Positions 24,840 through 34,438 of a stretch of 38,169 nt of DNA are shown here, one piece after another. The notes beneath the pieces are model-generated. The model was given only the letters and a program-made list of their open reading frames with translations, was not told the DNA's origin and did no database searches. Source of the stretch: Ignisphaera sp. (lineage in GTDB: Archaea > Thermoproteota > Thermoprotei_A > Sulfolobales > Ignisphaeraceae); NCBI GenBank assembly GCA_020833345.1, contig JAJHQM010000007.1, positions 1 through 38,169 of the forward strand, given 5' to 3'. Within the stretch, counting starts at the first letter, position 1. Each line of letters starts with the position of its first letter. Made by a program: the position numbers and the translations under genes.

Positions 24840-26129
24840 ATGCAAGCAGATATTATAAGGTGTTCAAGGCTACCAGGCTTTCACAAAATGACTATAGATG
24901 AGAAAATAAATATTGTTAAATCATGGGCTAATTTGAGTGATGATGAAGTAAAACTGCTTAAGACCTTTGGTAATCTCGATCCTAAGATAGCTGAGGCAAT
25001 GGTAGAAAATGTTATTGGTGCAATGAGTTATCCACTAGGTATTGCTACGAATTTCAGAGTTAATGGTAAGGATTATCTAGTACCAATGGTATTGGAGGAG
25101 CCCAGTGTAATAGCTGCTGCAAGCAATGCAGCAAAGATGCTTCGCGAAGCTAATGACGGAAATGGTATAAGAGCTGAGGCTTCAAAACAGTTAATGATAG
25201 GACAAATCCATTTAATGAAAGTCCCATCACCACATAGTGCAGCTATGGAAATCATCAATAGAAAAGAAGAGTTGCTCGACTTAGCAAATTCCACAAGCCA
25301 AACTCTCGTTAAGCTTGGTGGGGGAGCAAAAGATATTGAGGTAAGGATTATAGAAACTAAAAGAGGCGTATGTCTTGCTGTGCATTTGATAATAGATGTT
25401 ATTGATGCTATGGGGGCAAACATAGTTAATACTATGACTGAGGCTGTAGCTCCATATTTAGAAAGGATTGCAGGTGGTGAGGCCAGACTTAGAATACTGT
25501 CTAACTATGCTATTTACAGACTTGCTAAAGCCTGGGTTAGGGTGGATCCAGAGCATGTTGGTGGTAGGGAGGTGGCTGAGAAGATAGCTGATGCAAGTGC
25601 CATTGCAGAAGCAGATGTGTTTCGTGCAGTAACACATAATAAGGGAATTATGAATGGGATAATAGCCGTAGCCTTAGCCACAGCACAGGATCACAGAGCC
25701 ATTGAGGCAGGAGCTCACGCGTATGCTGCAAGAAGTGGTATTTATAAGCCTCTTAGTACATGGGATATAGATGCGCATGGCTATCTTACTGGAGTTCTAG
25801 AAGTACCACTACAAGTAGGAACAGTTGGTGGAGCTATAAAAACTCATCCAATTGCACAAATTGCTCTTAAGATATTGGGTGTTAAAACAGCAAGAGAACT
25901 GGCAGAGATTATGGCGGCGGTAGGGCTTGCACAAAATTTTGCAGCATTAAAAGCCCTTGTAACTACAGGTATACAACTAGGTCATATGAAGCTTCACGCT
26001 AAAAACATTGCAATAGCTGCTGGAGCGCGCGGAGAACTGATAGACATCATTGCTGAGGAGATGATTAAGGAAGGAAGGATATCATTTAGTAAAGCAGTAG
26101 AGCTGCTAAAGAAATACCTAAAGCAGTAA
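24840..26129 (+). CDS. hmgA: Class II hydroxymethylglutaryl-CoA reductase
   Basis: Reduces HMG-CoA to mevalonate for isoprenoid lipid synthesis. The 429 residues follow the bacterial class II enzyme closely: N-terminal SRLPGF, ENVIG at 56-60, LEEPSV around 85-90 with the catalytic Glu, DAMGANIVNTMTEAVAP (189-205), THNKGIMNG with the catalytic Lys268, Asp284 in AQDHRA, and His382/His386 in GHMKLHAKN. Class I archaeal enzymes have different spacing and motifs. The start ATG follows GGAGGCG. Class II is unexpected in a crenarchaeote and suggests gene transfer. Confidence 0.95.
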   Translation: MQADIIRCSRLPGFHKMTIDEKINIVKSWANLSDDEVKLLKTFGNLDPKIAEAMVENVIGAMSYPLGIATNFRVNGKDYLVPMVLEEPSVIAAASNAAKMLREANDGNGIRAEASKQLMIGQIHLMKVPSPHSAAMEIINRKEELLDLANSTSQTLVKLGGGAKDIEVRIIETKRGVCLAVHLIIDVIDAMGANIVNTMTEAVAPYLERIAGGEARLRILSNYAIYRLAKAWVRVDPEHVGGREVAEKIADASAIAEADVFRAVTHNKGIMNGIIAVALATAQDHRAIEAGAHAYAARSGIYKPLSTWDIDAHGYLTGVLEVPLQVGTVGGAIKTHPIAQIALKILGVKTARELAEIMAAVGLAQNFAALKALVTTGIQLGHMKLHAKNIAIAAGARGELIDIIAEEMIKEGRISFSKAVELLKKYLKQ

Positions 26130-26166
26130 TTCTGGCAATAACACATAATGACCCTTAATGTATGAA

Positions 26167-26263
<97 letters not shown>

Positions 26264-26290
26264 TGCAATGTTACACTATTGCGTTTCCTG

Positions 26291-26300
26291 ATATTTTAAG
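26291..26300 (-). promoter_or_regulatory. TATA box of tRNA-Lys
   Basis: The minus strand reads CTTAAAATAT, about 33 nt upstream of the tRNA 5' end, as expected for an isolated archaeal tRNA gene. Confidence 0.5.
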
Positions 26301-26391
26301 CTTTTTGTATAAATAGTTATGTGATTTTAATGCTATTCTCATTATCAACATGCTCTACGTACTTAACCTCTCTTCTTGCTAACTGAGACTC

Positions 26392-27528
26392 TTATACCTC
26401 AGTATACCCTCCATATAGAGCCCATATAAGGCATGTTCCTTCTGAGGATACCATGCATGGTCCATAGGGTCTTTCTGGCGTACAGGCCTTCATGAATAAT
26501 GGACATTGTATAGGCTTTGCTAACCCCAATACTACCTCACCACATCTGCACCCAGGCGGATCTGTAGCGGCGTACACTGTGTTTTCTGAAATCCCATACT
26601 GTATAGTGGCGTCCCATTCCCTATAACTATCAGCTAGAGTTAAACCACTTTCAGGTACCAATCCAATACCCCTCCACGTAGCATCTACTATGGTGAACAC
26701 CTCAGCCATCACAGCCTTTGCATAAAGGTTTCCACTCCATGTTACAGACCTTGAATACTCTATGTATATACCCGGCTTCTCTATAGCCAGCATATGGAGA
26801 ATTCTCTCTATTGCCAGCATGACATCTATAGGCTCGAACCCAGCAATAACTGTGGGTATTCTATAATCCCTTGGAAGAAATTCCCATGATGCTGCGCCAA
26901 TGACTGTAGATACATGTCCGGGTGCTATGACTCCTATGAGGCCTGCCAAGTCTTTTCTACAATGAACCTCTATGGTGTGCTTCATTATAGGTGGTGTTAA
27001 TCTTAAAACACTTAAAAATTTCAGATTTTTGGGAACCTTACCATGTTTGAATGGAATAGCATATGAAGGGGCGGTGGTTTCAAATCCTATTCCCAAAAAC
27101 ATAGCTTCTTTTTTATACTCCATAGCATCCTTTATAGCATCTATAAAACTGTACACAACTTTAACATTACCACCTATGCTAGCTGCCTCAGCTAATGATC
27201 GAGGGCTCTTTGTAGATGTTGTGGGCAGTTTAAATGCATCACCAAATGTGTATACTCTAATGCCATCTAATGCAAGCCTTACTGCAACCTCTACAGCATT
27301 GGCAGGAGTTATGCAAACAGGGCATCCTGGACCCGCTATCAGCTCTACTTCTTTTGGCATAAAGTACCTGATACCATAGTATGTTGTTGTCCATTCATGC
27401 GTACCGCAAAAATTTATTATTTTCACATTTCTTCTGTTCAATTCTTTGACATAGTGATTTATGTTACTTAGAATGGTCTTTAAGACCTCCCTGTTGGATT
27501 TAAAGAGCTTAATAAAATTTGTGCTCAC
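26392..27528 (-). CDS. hypD: HypD, [NiFe]-hydrogenase maturation protein
   Basis: Iron-sulfur scaffold on which, with HypC, the Fe(CN)2CO group of [NiFe]-hydrogenase is assembled. Motifs are NFCGTHEWTTTYYG (the redox Cys region), GPGCPVCITPANAVE, GIGFETTAP, and the C-terminal cluster Cys residues in DPPGCRCGEVVLG, CPLFMKACTP and PYGPCMVSSEGTC. The 378 residues are standard. The start is GTG 27526-27528 with no clear ribosome site; it lies 26 nt after EF-2 on the same strand. No other hyp or hydrogenase gene lies in the window. Confidence 0.94.
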   Translation of the reverse strand: MSTNFIKLFKSNREVLKTILSNINHYVKELNRRNVKIINFCGTHEWTTTYYGIRYFMPKEVELIAGPGCPVCITPANAVEVAVRLALDGIRVYTFGDAFKLPTTSTKSPRSLAEAASIGGNVKVVYSFIDAIKDAMEYKKEAMFLGIGFETTAPSYAIPFKHGKVPKNLKFLSVLRLTPPIMKHTIEVHCRKDLAGLIGVIAPGHVSTVIGAASWEFLPRDYRIPTVIAGFEPIDVMLAIERILHMLAIEKPGIYIEYSRSVTWSGNLYAKAVMAEVFTIVDATWRGIGLVPESGLTLADSYREWDATIQYGISENTVYAATDPPGCRCGEVVLGLAKPIQCPLFMKACTPERPYGPCMVSSEGTCLIWALYGGYTEV

Positions 27529-27554
27529 GTTAAAAAGCCCTGTAATCCTAAGGG

Positions 27555-29771
27555 TTATAATGATATGAATTCATCAGGGCTTGGCGGTTCCGGTTTTAGT
27601 CCTTTTCTCTGCCTTATCCTCCTCACAATGTCTACTAGCATGGAGTCTGGTACAGGAGCCCAACGGCTAAACTCTGTACCCCAGAAAGCCCTTCCAGCAG
27701 TAGCGCTTCTCAACTCATTGGCTAAATCTGCAGACTCCGCTACTGGTATTTCTGCAATCATTTTAACTATATTACCAATCATATGGATTACCTCTATTAT
27801 CCTTCCTCTTCTCTTAGTTATTATAGAGGATATAGGTCCTAGATAGTCCATTGGGAATTTTATTTCAAGCTTTTGTATAGGCTCCAAAAGCGTTGGCCTT
27901 GATGTGAGTATAGAGGCGAATATAGGATTTCTAACAGCTGGATATATTTGCGCAGGTCCTCTATGCGCTGGGTCTTCATGAATAACAGCATCGTGTAATA
28001 TTACCTTTAACCCTCTAACAGGCTCTGCAGCAAGCGGTCCTTCTCTCATTGCAAGTCTAAAGCCTTGTATTATTGTATCTCTAACCTCTCTAAGATATTG
28101 CACACCAGAGGTCATATCTATAAAAACATTGATGTTTTCATCTATTGCCCATATTCTCTTCGCTTCATCATAATCCCACCCAGCTTGGTCACGCAATATT
28201 TTAGCTCTTTTATGCGAATCCATATCCTCTGTAACTATTCCTTCATGAATAAGTCTTATGCTCTCATCATTTAACGGTTCAATGCTCACGTACAACCTGT
28301 TATGCTTATTTGGAGACTTGCCTTCAAAGACCTTGCTTTTCTCTCTAGCAGTTTCCCTATACACAATTGTTGGTGGTGTTGTATCAACCTCTAAACCAAA
28401 TCTCTCTTTCAGTAATGTTAAAACTATCTCTAAGTGCAGGTGTCCCATACCAGAAACCAGGTACTCACCAGTCTCTTCATTAATTTTGACAATAAGATTT
28501 GGATCTTCAATGCTCATCTTCTTTAAGGCATCAATGAGCTTTGTTAAATCACCTGTTCTCTTAGGTTCTACGGCCATGGTTACAACAGGCTCTGATATAT
28601 ACCTCATTCTCTCGAAGGGTGTCATCACCTCCTTTAATTTCACATCTGCTACAGTTTCCCCTGCTCTTGCTAAGTCAATTCCTAATGCTGCAGCAACGTT
28701 CCCTGCTGGAATCCTATCGACAACTTCCCTATAGGGACCCATGTATATGCTTACTTGAAGCACCTTTTGAACAACTTTATTATTTATCAAATATACTTCC
28801 TGCCCACCATATATAGTTCCGGAGAATACTCTACCTGTAGCAACAAATCCTGCATGAGGATCCCAACGCATATCACATACAAAGAAAACTAAAGGACCAT
28901 CTGGATCTGCTTCCATCATAGCCTTTCCTATTTCGCTGTTTACCTCTCCCCTCCATATCTTTGGTATTCTGTATCTCTGGGCTTCGCGAGGATTGGGCAC
29001 AAACCTTACTACCATATCCAGTAGTGCTTCATGTAAGGGTATCTTCTTTTTGAGCTCCTCCAGTCCCTCCTTATCCCCCCTCGAATACACATCAATTAAA
29101 TCATCTATTTTTACACCTTTTTTCCTGCTCAACGGTACTGTTAGACCTATTGCATCTCTAGCACAGCCAAAGGCAACCATGCCTTGTGCTGGATCTAAAA
29201 GCCACTTTTTCTTAAATTCTGGTTCCGCATACGTCTCAATAAGGTTATTGATCTCCTTAATAATCTCAATAAATCTTTGTTTAATATCCTCAGGCCTCAT
29301 TCTGAGCTCCTTTATCAACCTGTCAACTTTATTTATGAATAGCAGTGGTCTCACTCTTTCTTCAAGGGCTTGCCTAAGAACCGTTTCTGTCTGTGTCATA
29401 ACACCTTCAACTGCATCTACAACCACTATAGCTCCATCAATCATTCTCAAACTTCTTGTAACTTTTCCGCTGAAGTCAACATGGCCAGGGGTGTCAACTA
29501 AGTTGATAACATAGGGCTTACCCTCGAATTCGTGATAAAGGCTAATGTTAGCGGCTTTAACTGTCATTTGCCTTTTCTGCTCTATATCGAGAAAGTCCAT
29601 TGCTAAAAGTTGCCCTGCCAATCGTGGCGATATTAGTCCTGCTGCAGCTAACAAGCTATCTGTTGTAGTAGTTTTTCCGTGATCTACATGAGCTATTATC
29701 CCCACATTCCTGATCTGCTCGGGGTTGTTCATTATTCTTAGTATTTGATCTACTGATTTTACAAACCTCAT
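27555..29771 (-). CDS. fusA: Translation elongation factor EF-2
   Basis: GTPase that drives translocation on the ribosome. The 738 residues include the P-loop [10 protein letters not shown]2/G3 elements ([19 protein letters not shown]) and NKVDR. Domain IV contains [17 protein letters not shown], whose distal His is the diphthamide site of archaeal EF-2. The protein starts [24 protein letters not shown], as other archaeal EF-2 proteins do. A strong TATA (AGTATAAAAAGC) sits about 50 nt upstream. HypD may be read from the same transcript. Confidence 0.98.
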   Translation of the reverse strand: MRFVKSVDQILRIMNNPEQIRNVGIIAHVDHGKTTTTDSLLAAAGLISPRLAGQLLAMDFLDIEQKRQMTVKAANISLYHEFEGKPYVINLVDTPGHVDFSGKVTRSLRMIDGAIVVVDAVEGVMTQTETVLRQALEERVRPLLFINKVDRLIKELRMRPEDIKQRFIEIIKEINNLIETYAEPEFKKKWLLDPAQGMVAFGCARDAIGLTVPLSRKKGVKIDDLIDVYSRGDKEGLEELKKKIPLHEALLDMVVRFVPNPREAQRYRIPKIWRGEVNSEIGKAMMEADPDGPLVFFVCDMRWDPHAGFVATGRVFSGTIYGGQEVYLINNKVVQKVLQVSIYMGPYREVVDRIPAGNVAAALGIDLARAGETVADVKLKEVMTPFERMRYISEPVVTMAVEPKRTGDLTKLIDALKKMSIEDPNLIVKINEETGEYLVSGMGHLHLEIVLTLLKERFGLEVDTTPPTIVYRETAREKSKVFEGKSPNKHNRLYVSIEPLNDESIRLIHEGIVTEDMDSHKRAKILRDQAGWDYDEAKRIWAIDENINVFIDMTSGVQYLREVRDTIIQGFRLAMREGPLAAEPVRGLKVILHDAVIHEDPAHRGPAQIYPAVRNPIFASILTSRPTLLEPIQKLEIKFPMDYLGPISSIITKRRGRIIEVIHMIGNIVKMIAEIPVAESADLANELRSATAGRAFWGTEFSRWAPVPDSMLVDIVRRIRQRKGLKPEPPSPDEFISL

Positions 29772-29815
29772 CTAAGCCTACCCTTCAACAGCTTTTCCAA
29801 TTTTCACACTTATTA

Positions 29816-29827
29816 GCTTTTTATACT
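29816..29827 (-). promoter_or_regulatory. TATA box of EF-2
   Basis: The minus strand reads AGTATAAAAAGC. The predicted start is near 29797, giving a leader of about 25 nt that contains GGGTAGG before the ATG. Confidence 0.6.
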
Positions 29828-29878
29828 ATGACTACCAGATTTAAAACTACCTTCCTAAAAAGCATTTATTTTTCACAC

Positions 29879-30604
29879 TCATTCTTTGCTCTCATCATGG
29901 TGCATATAATCCATCAAAGATTTTGACACTGCACCTTTTACCTCCTTTTTGTATTCTTTATAGACAGCGTGCAGAATTCTGTATATTTCAGCAGCTTTGT
30001 TTTCACTTAAACCATCTATTCTAGCGAGCTCAGTTAATGAAGCATTACAAAAGTTAACCAAAGACCCAAACCTCTCTAAGACTCTAGCTGCTATCTTAGG
30101 TCCGATGTACGGAAATGCTTGGAGTATGTATAGTTGCCACTCAGTTACATCACTTGATGTAGGTTTTTGCACAGGCTTCTTGAGAGCTACTGTAGAAGAT
30201 TTTTTTAACTCTCTTAATGCAACTCTTTTTATTACCTCTGCAGTCTCCTCCTCATCGCGAGTATTTAAAATAGGTATTCCCATGTCCAAGGCTAAAGTTA
30301 TGTAAGCCCCTATGAGAGCCGACTTCTTTAAGTTACTTATCTTTGCAGCTTCTCTAATACTGCCTTCTATTACAATGATAACCTTTTCAAAGGCTTGTAC
30401 CAGTCTAGAGGCTTGGTCAAAAAGTCTCCCATCAACAATGGACTTTGCAAAATCTACTGCTGTTTTTCTTTCTATTCCAACTTTATCATAAACTACATAA
30501 TCTCCCACATCCAGAAACTTAAATATTATTGTTACACCCTTCTCCATTAATATCTGTGGTACCTTAGAGCTACGTTCTCTCTCATCAACATATACTACAG
30601 GCAT
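29879..30604 (-). CDS. xpf: XPF/ERCC4-family structure-specific endonuclease, short crenarchaeal form
   Basis: Cuts branched DNA such as 3' flaps and forks. The 241 residues have the ERCC4 nuclease domain (VDERERSSKVP, DVGDYVVYDKVGIERKTAVDF with the active-site GDxxnERKxxxD) followed by tandem helix-hairpin-helix motifs (about residues 160-215, FPYIGPKIAARVLERFG and IDGLSENKAAEIYRI). It lacks the helicase part, as in other crenarchaea. The C-terminal SKSLMDYM resembles a PCNA-binding peptide; crenarchaeal XPF requires PCNA. It starts 13 nt after the DHH gene in the same operon. Confidence 0.94.
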   Translation of the reverse strand: MPVVYVDERERSSKVPQILMEKGVTIIFKFLDVGDYVVYDKVGIERKTAVDFAKSIVDGRLFDQASRLVQAFEKVIIVIEGSIREAAKISNLKKSALIGAYITLALDMGIPILNTRDEEETAEVIKRVALRELKKSSTVALKKPVQKPTSSDVTEWQLYILQAFPYIGPKIAARVLERFGSLVNFCNASLTELARIDGLSENKAAEIYRILHAVYKEYKKEVKGAVSKSLMDYMHHDESKE

Positions 30605-30617
30605 TTTCTCAGATCCC

Positions 30618-31736
30618 TTAAAAGCTTATTCTTTCTTCCGCAAACTCCATAATACCTGTTTCACTAATAGAATGCATTGCCTTAATTAATTGAGCAGTAA
30701 CACCTTTAAGATCATGCACTCTCAGAATGGCCCCTCCCGCTGCCCTATGCCCACCACCTCCACCACCAAATTCATCCACTAGCTTTTTTATAAACTCTGT
30801 AAATATGTCAATACCCAACTGCATGACAACATCCTCTCTACTCCTATAAACTAGTCTAATAGCCTTTAACTTCTCGTCTTCTGTTAAAACAAACGCCATA
30901 TCATATCCTAATGCTACAAGAGAAGAAGCACAATCAGACTCAAATGCGCCAACATTTGATACAGCTATGTAGACATCCTTACCCTTGATTCTTACCTTAA
31001 ACCCCCTGTGCCTTAAAATGCACTTTATCTTAGCAATTCTATTCGAAGGTAATTTTTCCACAGCTATAATCCTCAATGCTGTTTGGTAATCAGCTCCAAG
31101 ATCAATCATTTTAGCTACTATATGGAAGGTATTCGCAGCTATTCTTTGAAATCTCTTTGTATCTGACAACACCCCCGCAAGAAGTATTGTGACAAGTTTC
31201 TTTGAATTTTCTGGACTTATTCTATTTAGAACCTTTTCTAAAATCAAAAACACTATTTCTGATGTGGAGCTGTAATGAGTTTCATTACCTATGTAGACAG
31301 CTCTTGACCCTGTATATAGCTCTTTAAGGTCTTGATACTGATGGTGATCTAAAATCAAAATGTGTTCACAGCTTTGTTTAATGTAATCCCTAATCAGCCT
31401 TAACTGTTCAGATGATGCTACATCCACAACTATACATAGATCATTCAATTTCTGTTCCAATTCCTCTAAGTCAGAATATTTCTTGACTACGGTGATGTGT
31501 GTGCCAAGCTCTTTGCATATTTCATATATTCCTTTACTCTCCTGACTCACACCTTCTGGTAGCAGGATCCTTGTCTTAGCATGTCTATTTAAGCTCTTTG
31601 CCACTTCAGTCATCACGCAAGCAGACGAAATTGCATCGGGGTCTGCATTAACATGGGTTGTAATTATTATTCTTTGAGCTAGTTGTATCATGTTTATTGC
31701 TAGTTCTATACCTTGTAAGGAAGCGTTCGACAGCAT
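30618..31736 (-). CDS. DHH-family phosphoesterase (NrnA/Pap-like)
   Basis: Predicted manganese-dependent phosphoesterase acting on short oligonucleotides or phosphoadenosine phosphate. DHH motifs are THVNADPDAISSA, VVDVASS, LDHHQ and LLAGVLSDTKRF, and the DHHA1 substrate motif is FGGGGGGHRAAGGA. I choose ATG 31734-31736 because AAGGAGGG lies seven bases upstream; a TTG one codon earlier is less likely. It overlaps the end of the DUF3194 gene by about 90 nt in another frame. It sits in the pfdB-DUF3194-DHH-xpf operon. The true substrate is unknown. Confidence 0.9.
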   Translation of the reverse strand: MLSNASLQGIELAINMIQLAQRIIITTHVNADPDAISSACVMTEVAKSLNRHAKTRILLPEGVSQESKGIYEICKELGTHITVVKKYSDLEELEQKLNDLCIVVDVASSEQLRLIRDYIKQSCEHILILDHHQYQDLKELYTGSRAVYIGNETHYSSTSEIVFLILEKVLNRISPENSKKLVTILLAGVLSDTKRFQRIAANTFHIVAKMIDLGADYQTALRIIAVEKLPSNRIAKIKCILRHRGFKVRIKGKDVYIAVSNVGAFESDCASSLVALGYDMAFVLTEDEKLKAIRLVYRSREDVVMQLGIDIFTEFIKKLVDEFGGGGGGHRAAGGAILRVHDLKGVTAQLIKAMHSISETGIMEFAEERISF

Positions 31737-32001
31737 CAAACGCCCTCCTTAAGGCACTATCTACTACAGCTTCTAAATTCACGCTATTTGAAAAATATGC
31801 CTTTACTTCTACATCAATTGATACTACAAGCTCTTCTTCCTTTACCTCAGCTCCTATCGTTATATTGCAGTCTGTAAGCCTTAACGCTAGAACTTCATTT
31901 AAGTACTTTACTATCTCCTCTTCAATTATGTGAGTAAGTTGAGCCAGATCTTCAAGCTGTATCTTGTTTAAATTGATATTCAGTTTCTTATGGCTCTTCA
32001 C
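31648..32001 (-). CDS. DUF3194-family small protein
   Basis: 117 residues. An acidic N-terminal helix (LAQLTHIIEEEIVKYLNEVL) precedes beta strands (NITIGAEVKEEELVVSIDVEVKAYF) and a helix (DSALRRAFDAVERFL), matching archaeal DUF3194, which commonly lies next to prefoldin beta. The start is GTG 31999-32001 with no clear ribosome site. The basic, Asn-rich tail overlaps the DHH gene. Function unknown. Confidence 0.78.
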   Translation of the reverse strand: MKSHKKLNINLNKIQLEDLAQLTHIIEEEIVKYLNEVLALRLTDCNITIGAEVKEEELVVSIDVEVKAYFSNSVNLEAVVDSALRRAFDAVERFLTRYRTSNKHDTTSSKNNNYNPC

Positions 32002-32046
32002 GGCAAATCAAAATGGTGTAATAGTGCTTAAGGCTTTGCAATACCT

Positions 32047-32412
32047 TTACTGTGTTGACTTTTTGTATAATGAGGAAGCGTATTGTGTTAGCTTAGCTTG
32101 AATTTCACTTAACTGCTGTCTTATTAGTGCTTCTTGTCGTGACAAAGTCTTTAAACGGAGCTCTAATAACTCTTTCCGCTCGTTAAGCTCTTTCTCCGCA
32201 TCACTTTTACTTACTCTTACCAGCAAGTGACCTGCACTTTTATACATTTCAACATTGTCTGCCACATTCTTTAATACATCAAGAGCTCTGTTAATTTCCC
32301 TAAGCTCTTGCTCAATCACACCTTTTTCAGCTAACACTTGATTTAGTTGTGCCTGTAATTGTTGATACTTTATTACTTGCTGTTGTAATTCTGGAGGTAC
32401 TGTTTCAGCCAT
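32047..32412 (-). CDS. pfdB: Prefoldin beta subunit
   Basis: Subunit of the hexameric chaperone that passes unfolded proteins to the thermosome. The 121 residues are two coiled-coil helices (about 10-45 and 75-115) joined by the beta-hairpin region VEMYKSAGHLLVRVSKSDAEKEL, as in archaeal PfdB. The ATG at 32410-32412 follows GGGGGT with five bases of spacing; an upstream in-frame start lacks this. A TATA-like CTTAAATAAT lies near 32446-32455. First gene of the pfdB-DUF3194-DHH-xpf operon. Confidence 0.93.
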   Translation of the reverse strand: MAETVPPELQQQVIKYQQLQAQLNQVLAEKGVIEQELREINRALDVLKNVADNVEMYKSAGHLLVRVSKSDAEKELNERKELLELRLKTLSRQEALIRQQLSEIQAKLTQYASSLYKKSTQ

Positions 32413-33011
32413 TTTAACCCCCAAAGCGTATTTATTTAAACGCACTTAAATAATTTCAGGTTACATAATAATAAATGTATGGGTTCCTCACTATTTAAAC
32501 TCAAGTCATACTCTCATGCATTGCTAATAAGATGGTGCAAGGCATGGTATAGATGAGGCTACAAACATTTAACGTAATATAATACAAATTTTAAACTACT
32601 ACAAGGAGCTATGAGGAGGAGTTTAGCTCTTATGTAGGTTCGCATGGCTTTTATGATCAGTGCCTCATTCCTGCTCCTCTCACAATCTCTTGAAACTACA
32701 TATACTTTGAGCGTCTTTGGAGGTGCTTGGGCAATACGGGGCATCATAAATACCCTGTTTCACATCAGTCTTTGACTACTGTTTCAAGTTCAAGTTTCAT
32801 ATAGATTTTATGTAGTTAGTCAGAATTTGCGTTGTCAAAAGTCCATAAGTTTTGAAAACTTGCCTTTAATCAGCATATCATTGAGTAGTGAAAGAGCCTG
32901 AAAAAGCCCTCCCAAGACACTCAAGATGTAGAGCCATGTATTATAAGTCACTACAGAAAATTAATTTTTAAACTTTTGTGTAGAGTTTCTATAGATGTAA
33001 TGGTGTAAACT
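32413..33011 (+). other. Large intergenic region between pfdB and psmA
   Basis: About 600 nt between two divergent operons. The ends carry the pfdB promoter (around 32430-32455) and a psmA promoter candidate (TTTTTAAAC near 32965-32973). On the minus strand TGAGAGGAG (about 32671-32679) can pair with CTCCTCCTCA (about 32611-32620), a nine-pair stem with one bulge closing about 50 nt, so a structured RNA is possible. A 62-codon minus-strand reading frame here has codon use unlike the neighbours and is not called. No tRNA, SRP or RNase P RNA is recognised. Confidence 0.4.
32965..32973 (+). promoter_or_regulatory. Promoter candidate of the proteasome/exosome operon
   Basis: TTTTTAAAC would start transcription near 32995, leaving a short leader with AATGGTG before the psmA ATG at 33012. 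Confidence 0.45.
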
Positions 33012-33743
33012 ATGTCATTTATGCCTGCAGCTATGGGATACGATAGGGCTTTGACAATATTTTCACCTGATGGCAAACTTTACCAGGTTGAGTATGCTGC
33101 AGAGGCTGTTAGGCGTGGCTGGACATCGATAGGGCTAAAGTCAGAGTACGGCATAGTGCTAATAGCAGAAAGAAGAAAGGTTGCACCGTTACATAACGTA
33201 TTAGATCTTGAGAAGGTATTTATAGTAGATACTCATATAGGGGCTACTTTCTCAGGGCTAGGTCATGATGGAAGAGTACTAATAGACTATGCTAGGCTTA
33301 TAGCGGTGAGACATAGATTAACATTTGATGAAGCAATAGATGTTGAATTGCTTGCGAGAACTATATGCGATATTAAGCAAGCATATACGCAGCAAGGAGG
33401 AGTGAGACCATTTGGTGTTTCCATAATATTTGGTGGAATTGATAAAAAAGGTGTTGAGCTCATAAAGACTGAGCCTAGTGGCCTATACTTCAAGTACTAT
33501 GGTGTTGCAGCAGGAGCTGGAGAGCAAACTGTTTCAAGCTACCTTGAGAAGCACTATAACCCTAAAATGAATATTGAAGAGCTGATAATCCTGGGTCTAA
33601 GAGCTTTAAGAGCGTCACTTGAAGAACCGCTTAAGGTTGAAAGAGTTGAAATAGGATTTGCAGATGTTTCTGCAAAGACCTTTAGAAAGTTGTCGGTAGA
33701 AGAAGTTCAGAAGTTCTTAGATAAAGCAGGTGTTACTTCGTGA
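33012..33743 (+). CDS. psmA: Proteasome alpha subunit
   Basis: Forms the outer rings of the 20S proteasome. The 243 residues carry the alpha signature YDRALTIFSPDGKLYQVEYAAEAV (residues 9-32), GCTSIG-like GWTSIGLK, and the conserved GGVRPFGVSIIFGGID. The N-terminal extension acts as gate. The ATG follows GGTG. It leads the operon with sbds and the exosome genes, overlapping sbds by 4 nt (GTGA). Confidence 0.97.
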   Translation: MSFMPAAMGYDRALTIFSPDGKLYQVEYAAEAVRRGWTSIGLKSEYGIVLIAERRKVAPLHNVLDLEKVFIVDTHIGATFSGLGHDGRVLIDYARLIAVRHRLTFDEAIDVELLARTICDIKQAYTQQGGVRPFGVSIIFGGIDKKGVELIKTEPSGLYFKYYGVAAGAGEQTVSSYLEKHYNPKMNIEELIILGLRALRASLEEPLKVERVEIGFADVSAKTFRKLSVEEVQKFLDKAGVTS

Positions 33744-34438
33744 GTAAAAAGGAGTATGTTGTTGCAAGACTTGTTGTAAAAGGTAAAAGGTTTGAAATTC
33801 TCGTAGATCCCTATAAAGCATACCGCTTCAGAGAAGGGGAGAAAGTAAGTTTAGATGAGGTAGTAGTAGGAGATTATGTTTATAAAGATGCTAAAAAAGG
33901 TTTAAAGGCATCACCTTCAGAACTGCTAGAAGTTTTTGGAACTGAAGATATTCATAAGATTGCTACTGAAATTATAAAGAATGGAGAATTGCAGCTAACT
34001 ACAGAACAAAGAAGAGAGTTGTTAGAGATGAAAAGGAGACAAATCATATATACTATTGCTAAATCAGCTATTGATCCAAAGACTAAAACACCTATTCCTC
34101 CAGCAAGAATTGAAAAAGCCATGGAGGAGGCTAGGGTAAGTGTAGACTTATATAAATCAATTGAAGAACAAATACCAGAAATTGTTAAAGCTATATCTAA
34201 GGTAATTCCAATTAGAATAGCCAAGGCTTTGATAGAGATAATTGTGCCTCCTGAATATGCGGCAAAAGCTTCGGGACAGTTAATGAAGTTAGGAGAGGTT
34301 AAGAAAAGTATGTGGCTTGCCAATGGTGCTTTATTACTGGAGCTTGAATTGCCTGCTGGTATGCAAAGTGAGCTAATAAATAAGGTTAATGAGCTTACAA
34401 AGGGCACAGCAACAGTTAAGGTGCTAAGTATTGTCTGA
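33740..34438 (+). CDS. sbds: SBDS/Sdo1 ribosome maturation protein
   Basis: Helps mature the large ribosomal subunit; the eukaryotic homologue releases eIF6. 232 residues in three domains: an N-terminal FYSH domain (YVVARLVVKGKRFEILVDPYKA, then LLEVFGTEDIHKIATEIIKNG), a helical middle part (RREIIYTIAKSAIDPKT-like, P-rich IPPARIEKAMEE), and a C-terminal ferredoxin-like domain. The start GTG overlaps the psmA stop, so translation is coupled. rrp4 follows with an 8-nt overlap. Confidence 0.96.
   Translation: MSKKEYVVARLVVKGKRFEILVDPYKAYRFREGEKVSLDEVVVGDYVYKDAKKGLKASPSELLEVFGTEDIHKIATEIIKNGELQLTTEQRRELLEMKRRQIIYTIAKSAIDPKTKTPIPPARIEKAMEEARVSVDLYKSIEEQIPEIVKAISKVIPIRIAKALIEIIVPPEYAAKASGQLMKLGEVKKSMWLANGALLLELELPAGMQSELINKVNELTKGTATVKVLSIV

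Noticed and set aside
32559-32747. 62-codon reading frame on the minus strand, basic, starting MMPRIAQ
   Set aside because: Codon use (CCC, CGT, CGA, repeated CTC) differs from neighbours, no ribosome site is seen, and part of it forms a stem; kept only as a note in the intergenic entry.
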